From NCBI RefSeq assembly GCF_007565055.1, contig NC_044560.1:86309295-86373294 (forward strand): DNA of 64,000 nt, in the 5' to 3' direction. The notes under the pieces were generated by a model that worked only from the letters and a program-made list of their open reading frames with translations, did not search any database and was not told the DNA's origin. Origin of the DNA: Rhinopithecus roxellana (lineage: Eukaryota > Chordata > Mammalia > Primates > Cercopithecidae). This document shows, piece by piece, positions 56,065 through 64,000 of the stretch (position 1 is the first letter of the stretch; each line of letters opens with the position of its first letter). The translations under genes were made by a program, and so were the position numbers.

Positions 56065-58733
56065 CAGCCAACTTTAGAGATTTTCAGGGTTTGGTTCCAG
56101 ACCACCTCAATAAAGCAAATAGCTCAATAAAGCAATTATCTCAATAAAGTGAGTGATACTAATTTTTTGGCTTCCCAGTTCATATCAAAGTTGTGTTTAT
56201 ACTGTAGTCTGTTAAGTGTGCAATAGCATTAAGTCTTTAAAAACCAATGTACATTTTTAAATTAAAAAGACTGTATTGCTAACAAGTGCTAACAATCATG
56301 TGAGCCTTCAGTGAGTCATAATCTTAATACTAGTGGACAGTCTTGTTTCAATGTTGATGGCTGCTGATTAATTCAGGGTGATGGTTGCTGAAGGTTTTGG
56401 TGGCTGTGGCAATTTCTTAAGGTAACAATGAAGTTTGTCACATCAGTTGACTCTTCCTTTCACAAAAAATTTCTCTGTGGCATGCAATAATGTTTGATAG
56501 CATTTTACCCAGAGAAGAACTTTCCAAATTGGAATCAGTATTCTCAGACTCTACCATTGCTTTATCAACTAAGTTTATGTAATACTTTAAATCCTTTGGT
56601 GTCGTTTAACCAAAGTTCACAGCATCTGCACCAGGAGTAAATTCCATGACAAGAAATTACTTTCCTTGCTGATCCATTGGAAGCAACTCCTCATCTGTTC
56701 AAGTTTTATCATGAGATTGCAGCAATTCAGTCGCATCTTCAGGCTGCACTCTAGTTCTCTTACTGTTTCTCCCACATTTGTAATTATTTCCTCCACAGAA
56801 GTCTCAAACTCCTCAGAGTCATCTGTGAGGATTGAAGTTACCTACTTCCAAGCTCCTATTAATGATGATATTTGGATTTCCTCTCATAAATCATGAATGT
56901 TCTTAATGTCATCTGGAATGGTGAATCCTTTCCAGAAGCTTTTTCATTTTCTTTGGCCAGATCCATTATAGGAATCACCATCTATGGCAGCTGTAGCCTT
57001 AGGAAATGTATTTCTTAAATAATGAGTTGCAAAAATTGAAATTACTCCTTGATCCACGGGCTGCAGAATAGATACTGGGTAAGCAGGTATGAAAATAACA
57101 TTAACCTCTTATACATTTCCATCAGAACTCCACAGTGGCTAGATGTATTGTCAATGAGCAGTAATATTTTGAAAGGAATATTTTAAGTGTCCTAGGATTT
57201 TTGAAAGGTAAATGAGCGTTGGCTTCTACTTGAAGTCACCAGCTACGTTAGCCCCTAACAAGAGAGTCAGCCTGTCCTTTGAAGCCAGGCATTGACTTCT
57301 CTCTGGCTATGAAAATCCTAGATGGCATCGTTTTTCAATAGAAGACTGTTTCTTCTACATTGAAAATCTTATTTAGTGTAGCCACCATCATAGGTTGTCT
57401 TAGCTAGATATTCTTGATAACTTGCTACAGCTTCTTCATCAGCACTTGCTGTTTCACCTTGTATTTTGATGTTCCAGAGCTAGCTTCTTTTGTTAAACCG
57501 TATGAGCTAACCTCTGCTAGCTCTAAACTTCTGCAGCTTCTTTACCTCAGTCTTCCTAGAATTCAAGAGAGCCATAGGGCCTTGCTCTGGATTAGGCTTT
57601 GGCTTAAGGAAATGTTGTAGCTGGTTTGATCTATCTAGAGCACTGTAACTTTTCTCCACATCAGCAGTAAGACTGTTGCACTTTCTTTTTTTCATTGTTA
57701 CTGTTTTGAGACGGAGTGTCTCTCTGTTACCCAGGCTTGAGTGCAGTGGCGCAATCTCAGGTCACTGCAGCCTCCGCCTCCAGGGTTCAAGCAATTCTCC
57801 TGCCTAAGCCTCCCGAGTAGTTGGGACTACAGTCACGCGCCACCACACCTAGTTAATTTTTGTATGTTTAATAGAGATGGGGTTTCACCGTGTTGGCCAG
57901 GATGGTCTCGATCTCTTGGCCTCGTGACCCACCCACCTTGGCCTCCCAAAGTGCTGGGATTACAGGTATGAGCCACTGAGCCCTGCCTAATTTTTGCATT
58001 TTTTAGTAGAGATGTGGTTTCGCCATATTGGCCAAGCTGGTCTCCAACTCCTGATCCCAGTTGATGTGCCCGCCTCGGCCTCCCAGATTGTTGGTATTAG
58101 AGGCGTGAGCCACCACGCCCGGCCAAGCACTTTCTTATCATTCATGTCGTTCACTGGAGTAACCTTCTTAGTCTTTCAAGAACTTTTCCTTTGCATTTAC
58201 CATGTGGTTAAGTGTTTGGCACAAGAGGTCTAGCTTTCCACATGCCTTCCTCACTAAGCACAATCATTTCTAGCTTTTGATTTATAGTGAGAAATGTGGG
58301 ACTATTCCTTTTGTTGAACACTTAGAGGCCATTGTGAGGTTATTCATTGGCCTGCCTTCAATATTGTTGTGCCTCAGGGAATAGGGAGGCCTGAGGAGTA
58401 GGGGACATACAGAAGTGGCTGGTCAATGGAGCAGTCAGAACACACACATTTTTCAATTAAGTTTGCTATCTTACATTGCCATGGTTCATGGTTACTCCCC
58501 AAAACAATTACAGTAGTAACATCAGTGTTCACTGATCACAGAAAAACATTATAATAATAACAAAAACATTTGAAATACTGGGAGAATTACCAAAATATAA
58601 TGCAGAGACATGAAGTGGGCAAATGCTGTTGAAAAATGGCACTGATAGACTTGTGTAAGGCAGGGTTGCTGCAAGCCTTGTATTTGTTAAAAAGTGCAGT
58701 ATCTGTGAAGCACAATAAAACAAGGTATGCCTG
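56065..58733 (-). mobile_element. Nearly complete Tigger1 (pogo-like) DNA transposon, interrupted by Alu
   Basis: On the minus strand it starts CAGGCATACCTTGTTTTATTG at 58733 and ends near GGTCTGGAACC at the left terminus. TA dinucleotides flank it (56063-56064 and 58734-58735). Without the Alu block (57705-58124) it is about 2.2 kb, close to the roughly 2.4 kb I recall for Tigger1. Degenerate DDE transposase coding sequence lies on the minus strand with many stops and indels; it is not functional. Short plus-strand frames here are antisense artefacts. Confidence 0.85.
57705..58124 (-). mobile_element. AluS-like plus an extra Alu right portion, inside Tigger1
   Basis: A full antisense Alu (57705-57987) is followed by a second copy of the part that starts TAATTTTTGCATTTTTTAGT and ends CACGCCCGGCC (57988-58124). 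The second copy is diverged, so it is either a partial Alu or an old internal duplication. Confidence 0.82.
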
Positions 58734-59492
58734 TAATCTTTTCTTTAAAAGTACCCTATTAGTGTAATCTCTTTAAGATACAAGCATGAGTATAAAACAG
58801 TTTATTAACTATTATGTGGATGTATACTCATGGGAGAGAGACATTGATTAGAAAATTTCACCAGTTTGAAAAATTGGTTTTTAATATGGTTTTCACTTGA
58901 ACTATCTGGTAAACTACTATAAAATGAGTGGTTTGGTGGGATTAGGGTTGGAGTGATAAGGAACCTTAATGATTAGGGTTTTAATCTTCATTGCCTTTGT
59001 TACTAATGCTTAGAAATTAAATTATTTAGATATGGTAATGTTACATAGCTGTGCTAGAATATGCACTGTGTAGTGTAAAATATAAGTTTACTTTTAAAAG
59101 ATACTAATTTTTGACAAGTGTAATAGAGTATTTTTTAAAGAATATTTTGAAAATCTAGATAATTCTAGAAAAGAAAATAAAAATCTCTTATAATCCCTCC
59201 TGTAGAGATAATGAATGCTAATCATTTGATGTTTTCCTTTTAGTCTTTGAAACATACTATTCTCATAACAGTTCTATGAAGTAGGTGCTGTATTCCACTT
59301 CATAGAAAAGAATTTAAGGATCAAAGCAATTTTTAAGTGTCTCTCAGAAAATTCAAGTTTTTAAACTTAAATTCCAGTGTTATTTCCCTACAGTATAATT
59401 GCCTCTGTTTTATTTAGTTATTTTAGCTCACAGAAAGGAAAAACAAATGAATTACACTATGGCTTATGTTATTTTTTTTTTCTTATTTTTAG

Positions 59493-59667
59493 AGACATTT
59501 TAAATCCAAAGGATGTGATCAGTGCCCAGTTTGAAAATACTACCACTAGTAAAGATTTTTGCAGTCAGTCATGTTTGTCAACATATGAACTGAAAAAAAA
59601 ACCAATTGTTACTATAAATACAAATAGTATTTCAACCAAATGCAGCATGTGTCAGAAGAATGCTGTT
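59493..59667 (+). CDS. ZMYM4: ZMYM4 coding exon, rest of MYM finger 2 and start of finger 3
   Basis: This 175-bp exon starts after TTATTTTTAG and ends at GTT/GTAAGT. With the two bases carried over it restores Lys, then DILNPKDVISAQFE. DFCSQSC gives the second zinc-ligand cluster of finger 2. CSMCQK near the end opens finger 3, which is completed across a 111-bp intron. The preceding intron is about 10 kb and contains a nearly complete Tigger1. If the short downstream intron were retained, translation would stop a few codons later (TGA at 59686-59688). Confidence 0.95.
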
Positions 59668-59778
59668 GTAAGTTACCATTTTCCTTGATTGGGGCAGGAG
59701 TCTAATTGTTCGTGCTTAAAGAACAGCTTTTGATGGTCTCTGCTCCTTGTTTTTGTGTTGCTGTTTTTTAATTTCTAG
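59668..59778 (+). other. ZMYM4: ZMYM4 short intron (111 bp)
   Basis: GT-AG intron with a GTAAGT donor and a TTTTTTAATTTCTAG acceptor. It interrupts MYM finger 3. Confidence 0.92.
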
Positions 59779-59991
59779 ATTCGACATGAAGTTAATTACC
59801 AGAATGTGGTCCATAAACTTTGCAGTGATGCCTGCTTCTCTAAGTTTCGTTCTGCTAACAACCTCACCATGAACTGTTGTGAGAACTGTGGGGGTTACTG
59901 TTACAGTGGGTCAGGACAATGCCACATGCTTCAGATAGAGGGACAGTCTAAGAAGTTTTGTAGTTCATCGTGTATCACAGCATATAAGCAG
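59779..59991 (+). CDS. ZMYM4: ZMYM4 coding exon, rest of MYM finger 3 and finger 4
   Basis: This 213-bp exon (71 codons, phase 0 at both ends) sits between TTTCTAG and CAG/GTACAT. It encodes IRHEVNYQNVVHKLCSDAC (end of finger 3) and then all of finger 4: CCENCGGYC, a Gly/Ser loop, LQIEGQSKKFCSSSC, and ITAYKQ. The xHKLCSDxC pattern is shared with ZMYM2, but flanking residues fit ZMYM4. As a symmetric exon it could be skipped in frame, which would join half of finger 3 to finger 5. Confidence 0.95.
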
Positions 59992-60177
59992 GTACATGAC
60001 CATGTTTACTCTTGATGTCTTTGCTCATTTCAGGTAGTCTGTATTTTTAGTCGAAATTATTTATGAAAATGTTGTTTTACAATATTGGGTTTACTGGCCG
60101 GCCGTTAAAAAAGTTTTTTTAACTTTCAAAATATTGTTAAAGAATACAAATCACTTTTGAAATAAAAAAGCCATATT

Positions 60178-60471
60178 GGCCAGGCACGGTGGCTCACACC
60201 TGTAATCCCAGCACTTTGGGAGGCTGAGGCGGGCAGATCACCCGGGGTTGGGAGTTCAAGACCAGCCTGACCAACATGGAGAGACCCCATCTCTACTAAA
60301 AATACAAAAATTAGCCAGGTGTGGTGGCACATCCCTGTAATACCAGCTACTCGGGAGGCTGAGGCAGGAGAATCTCTTGAACTCGGGAGGTGGAGGTTGC
60401 AGTGAGCCAAGATCGCGCCGTTGCACTCCAGCCTGGGCAACAAGAGCGAAACTCCATCTCAAAAAAAAAAA
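60178..60471 (+). mobile_element. AluS-like, left member of an inverted pair
   Basis: Sense Alu followed by (TG)n(AG)n at 60476-60512. See the inverted-repeat entry. Confidence 0.88.
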
Positions 60472-60474
60472 AGA

Positions 60475-60512
60475 TGTGTGTGTGTGTGTGTGTGTAGAGA
60501 GAGAGAGAGAAT
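60475..60512. repeat. (TG)n(AG)n microsatellite
   Basis: Tail region of the Alu at 60178, within the spacer of the inverted repeat. Confidence 0.88.
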
Positions 60513-60672
60513 TTACTATTTGCTTAACTGGTATGGTATTCTTTATACATAAATAGTATTTGTTGAATAAATGTGCATTAAATATTCATATAGAGTTCTG
60601 TAAGCAGCAGTTTTGTTCATGCATTTGTTTGTACATGTTTATGCATTTGAAATACATGTTTTTAGAGTATGG

Positions 60673-60709
<37 letters not shown>

Positions 60710-60998
60710 GGAGATGGAGCCTCACTCTGTCTCCCAGCCTGGAGTGCAGTGGTGTGATCTCTGCTCACTGCAACCTCTGCCTCCCTGGTTCAAGCAATTC
60801 TCCTGCCTCAGCCTCCCAAGTAGCTAGGATTATAGGCGCCCACCACCAGGCCTGGCTAATTTTTTTGTAATTTTAGTAGAGATGAGGTTTCACTATATTG
60901 GCCAGGCTGGTATCGAATTCCTGACCTCAAGTGATCTACCCGCCTCAGCCTCCCAATCCCTGTGCTGGGATTACAGGTGTGAGCCACCAGGCCTGGCC
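60673..60998 (-). mobile_element. AluS-like, right member of an inverted pair
   Basis: Antisense Alu with a T34 tract at its A-tail side (60675-60708) and a small insertion near CCCAATCCCTGTGCTGG. It differs at many positions from its inverted partner. Confidence 0.88.
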
Positions 60999-61063
60999 AA
61001 TATGGATTTTTTATTTCAAAAGTGATTTGTATTCTTTAACAATATTTTGAAAGTTAAAAAAAC

Positions 61064-63026
61064 AAACAAACACGAAGAAATATAGTGTGTTTCTCATAGG
61101 TAACAAATCCTGTCATTTTTTTTCTTTCCAGCATGTGAGATTTGTGTATATACTTCTTATTTGATAAGGAAAGGTTCAAGTTGCATATGTATTCTTGAAA
61201 TCTGATTCACAGAATTAAAATTGAAAACCAGAAAATCAAAATTATATCATTAATTGTTACAGTAAAGGATTTTTCTTATCTTTATGAAATAGGAAAAAAT
61301 AGATGTGAATTATATATTTGTGAATTGATGAGGTGTGCATGGGATGAACTGGATGAACTCTGTGTAACAAATGTCTTTTATGTAGTTTTGTGTGTATTCG
61401 ATTTGTTAGTGAATTTTGATCAAATATTAGTTTTAAAATGGATAAACGTAAAGGAATAGTAAATGCTATATATATATTATATATATATAGTTTTAATTTT
61501 TAATTTTTGTGGGTCCATAGTAGGTGTATATATTTATGGGGTAAGTACTTTTAATATTTTTAATTTTATAATGTCTCTTTATGTAAGTGCATTTGCTAAC
61601 ATTCTTTTCCTTAGAATAGTGAATTTTTATACAGTTTACCAAAATTGGTGAATTTAATAACGTTGATTAGGAACTTTCTTGTTAATTGTTCTTAAAACTT
61701 TGTAGTAATTTTGGAATTTAAACTTTGTAGTAAATTTGGAATTTTCCTTTTGTTCTCAAAGGAAAAAAATATCCCCACATCTTCATTGTTTTATCTTTTT
61801 CCAAAAGACTGTTCTTTTCCTGATACTGTATCAGGTACTAAAAGTTACTTGGATTCAGTCCATTGAAAGATGAGTCATAGTCCACAAGAGAGGGAGAAAT
61901 AGGATGAAACATCTTAATTTTAAATTTATCCTTTACTTTTAATTTAGCCAAAATCGATTAAATTTCTCATGTATTATATCTGCTGTGGTAGAGAAAGAAC
62001 TGGAATTTAGAAGTAAGGCAGATGTAGATTTAATTCCAGACCTTATGTTCAAATACAGTTTTACCTTGGGGAAAGCAGCTAAGCTCCCTGAGTCCCAGTT
62101 TTTCTATCTGTAAATAACTATAATACCACCTATGTCACTGGGATGTTTTTAGGATTATAGAAAGTAAGAATGAAAGAATGCCTAGTATGTAACTGGGGCA
62201 TTGTAGATGGTCATTTCTGCTACTTTCCTTTCTTCCTTATATATAATTCATTCAACAAACATTAGATATAATTTCTGTTTTGAGGGGCTGCCTGTCTCCT
62301 GAGAAAGACAGACATATAGATGAGTAAACAGAGACGCCATGATGGAAGTATTCTGGGTACGGTGGGCCACAAAGGGAGCACAGTCAGCTCTACTTGATAG
62401 GGAAAGATGAGACTATCAGTGAAAGCTTCACAGAGGTAGCTCTTGACCTGGGTCTTACAAATGAGGTTTGCTTTTACAGTCCTCATTAGGGAGGAGAGGG
62501 AAATGGGTTTAGAGATTTAGAAGACATTCCAGCATTCAGGCAAATGTTCACTTTACTGTGTATTTATTTTAATATCAAGTTTCACATATTGATTCTTTAA
62601 GAAGGAAGATTGCTCTTAAAATCTCCTAATTGATGCTGGACATACTTTATCAATTATCCTGAATGTGTGATATGTTAATAATACTTAGCATTCTTTGCTG
62701 CTGAATCCCTAATTCGGTGAAGACTTAAGATAACGGACTCTGGTTGTTTGTATTTGGACACCTGTGATATCCCAGGTTTGCTGTCACTTTACGCTTACAG
62801 AGTATTTTTAAAATTATTAGTGGTAGACCGTTTACCAATAAGTTGCCTAATAAGTTTACTAATTTCCTTAAATTCATATTTATAAGCACCTTTGGGGGGT
62901 TATTTCAATTTATAGGATGATACAGTATAAAAGCATGAACTTCCTGTTATTTAATGTTTTTAAAACTATGGTTATGACCTATTAATAGACCCTGAAATTA
63001 ATTACTAGGTTATAAGCAGCATTTTT
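61064..63026 (+). other. ZMYM4 intronic sequence with a MIR
   Basis: 61985-62215 reads like a sense MIR (AAGCAGCTAAGCTCCCTGAG, TTTTTCTATCTGTAAATAAC). 62220-62500 resembles another old repeat that I cannot name. The rest is AT-rich and unrecognised. Confidence 0.55.
61470..61491. repeat. (TA)n tract
   Basis: Short TATATATA palindrome in intronic AT-rich DNA. Confidence 0.75.
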
Positions 63027-63328
63027 TTTTTCTTTTTTTTGAGACAGAATCTTGCTCTGTCGCCCAGGCTGGAGTGCAGTGGCACGATCTCGGCTCACTG
63101 TAACCTCCGCCTCCTGCGTTCAAGTGATTCTCCTGCCTCAGCCTCCCGAATAGCTGGGATTACAGGCACCTGCCACCACTCCCAGATAATTTTTTTGTGT
63201 GTATTTTTGTAGAGACGGGGTTTCACCATGTTGGCCTGGCTGGTCTTGAACTCCTGACCTCAGGCGATCCACCCACCTCGGCCTCCCAAAGTGCTGGGAT
63301 TACAGGAGTGAGCCACTGCGCCCGGCCA
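63027..63328 (-). mobile_element. AluS-like
   Basis: Antisense Alu about 300 bp upstream of the ZMYM4 finger-5 exon. Confidence 0.88.
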
Positions 63329-63629
63329 CCTTACTTTTTTAATGAAATAGAATAGATTGGAAAATATCAAAAAATAACATGCGTTACATGTTATCATATT
63401 TATTCCTCTGTAAAACTGTTTTCAGTTTTATTACATACATACATAATACACAAATGCAAAATCTCAGAAGTATGTGTGTACCATGAAACTTCTTATTGAG
63501 GATTACATCATAAAAGTTTGAAAATCACTGATTTCAAGTATTTCAAAAGTATTGAGTATAAACATTTCAAAGAATTACGCTTTTACTAGGAATTAAGTAA
63601 AAATGAATGTTGTTTTATTCTCTTAATAG

Positions 63630-63780
63630 AAATCAGCCAAAATTACACCATGTGCGCTTTGCAAATCATTGAGATCCTCAGCAGAAATGATTGAAAATAC
63701 CAATAGCTTGGGGAAGACAGAGCTTTTCTGTTCTGTTAATTGCTTATCTGCTTACAGAGTTAAAATGGTTACTTCTGCAG
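63630..63780 (+). CDS. ZMYM4: ZMYM4 coding exon, MYM finger 5
   Basis: This 151-bp exon starts after TCTTAATAG and ends at GCAG/GTAATA. It encodes KSAKITPCALCKS, a spacer (LRSSAEMIENTNSLGKTE), LFCSVNC and LSAYRVKMVTSA, so it holds one whole MYM finger (CALC ... FCSVNC). It leaves one base (G) for the next codon, so the gene continues beyond the window with further fingers and the C-terminal half. It is the last coding exon visible; 63781-64000 is intron. Confidence 0.95.
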
Positions 63781-64000
63781 GTAATATTGGTTTCATAAAC
63801 TATGAAATGTACTAGTTGAAAAATTATGGTTATTGCTTTGTTTTTAAGGTGTATTTTTTGGTTGATTTTTAAGGCAAATTTAACATATTTCAGATATTTG
63901 TTATAAAATATCACCGGTTACCTTGATTGCTTATTTATTTACTTGCATGCCTATTTATGCATTTCCCCCTTACCAAAATAATTTCATATGGCTTCTTTAA
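63781..64000 (+). other. ZMYM4: Start of the next ZMYM4 intron
   Basis: AT-rich intronic sequence after the GTAATA donor; the window ends inside it. Confidence 0.8.

Larger units (their letters stand above)
49415..59492 (+). other. ZMYM4: ZMYM4 intron (10 kb)
   Basis: 49415-51010 and 53271-54390 are mainly unique, the latter pyrimidine-rich. The rest holds Alus, L2 and Tigger1 as listed. 58736-59492 is AT-rich unique sequence. Confidence 0.75.
60113..61063. repeat. Inverted repeat: unique 65-bp arms flanking an inverted Alu pair
   Basis: 60113-60177 and 60999-61063 are reverse complements with one mismatch. Both directly abut the 5' end of an Alu, so the arms are extended by the two opposed Alus, which differ from one another much more than the unique arms do. 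The spacer of about 200 bp holds TG/AG repeats and unique DNA. The structure can fold into a long hairpin in DNA or intronic RNA. Confidence 0.93.

Noticed and set aside
57414..57620. 68-aa plus-strand open frame
   Set aside because: It is antisense to the decayed Tigger1 transposase.
38251..63780. Possibility that the zinc-finger gene is ZMYM2 or ZMYM3
   Set aside because: Fingers are similar, but the N-terminal exon, the IKEEPLDDEYD segment and linker residues agree with ZMYM4 as I recall it and not with ZMYM2.
1..64000. Novel gene system, CRISPR array, tRNA or rRNA genes, CpG-island promoter
   Set aside because: Nothing supports any of these. The window is primate intronic DNA with one recognisable gene, and its repeats belong to known classes.

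Overview
This window is nuclear DNA of a primate, most likely an Old World monkey (macaque, baboon, vervet or a relative). About half of it is Alu and L1. The youngest Alus (630-921, 4386-4963, 11591-11898, 20088-20394, 51469-51776) carry changes I associate with the cercopithecid AluYR/AluYRa lineage: GGCTCAAGCCTG near the 5' end, AACTAGCCGGGCG(A) before the right monomer, and GATCCGGCCACTG or GATCTGGCCACTG in the right monomer. The species call rests on recalled family knowledge, not on a search.

The only functional protein-coding gene I can support is ZMYM4 (MYM-type zinc finger protein 4), on the plus strand. Eight consecutive internal coding exons lie at 38251-38772, 40503-40564, 40921-41091, 48818-48902, 49159-49414, 59493-59667, 59779-59991 and 63630-63780. 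All use GT-AG sites and their phases fit without a break. The exons encode an acidic, Ser-rich N-terminal region, two SUMO-consensus-like motifs, then the first five MYM zinc fingers; fingers 2 and 3 are each split by an intron. The first exon (about 30 residues) is not visible and is probably upstream; the rest of the gene continues to the right.

Region by region: 1-38250 is a long upstream intron packed with repeats. It holds many Alus, a fragmented ancient antisense L1 (about 9986-15620), DNA transposons with recognisable target duplications (a TA-flanked MITE at 5253-5542, MER2 at 6037-6684, MER1 at 7276-7814), a nearly full-length antisense primate L1 (22260-29224) split by an antisense solo LTR of ERVK type (25195-25940), a full-length RPL5 processed pseudogene (29625-30688), and a long L2 remnant (about 31400-32600). 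From 38251 to the end, exons alternate with introns holding more Alus, an ancient sense L1, a nearly complete Tigger1 (56065-58733), and an inverted-repeat structure at 60113-61063.

I found no operon, CRISPR array, tRNA gene, CpG-island promoter or unknown gene system. The interesting material is structural: layered insertions with intact target duplications, a short U2 snRNA 5' fragment inside an old transposon-like sequence, a 34-T homopolymer abutting a ZMYM4 splice acceptor, an exact 64-bp tandem duplication, and a near-perfect inverted duplication of unique DNA at the outer edges of an inverted Alu pair.
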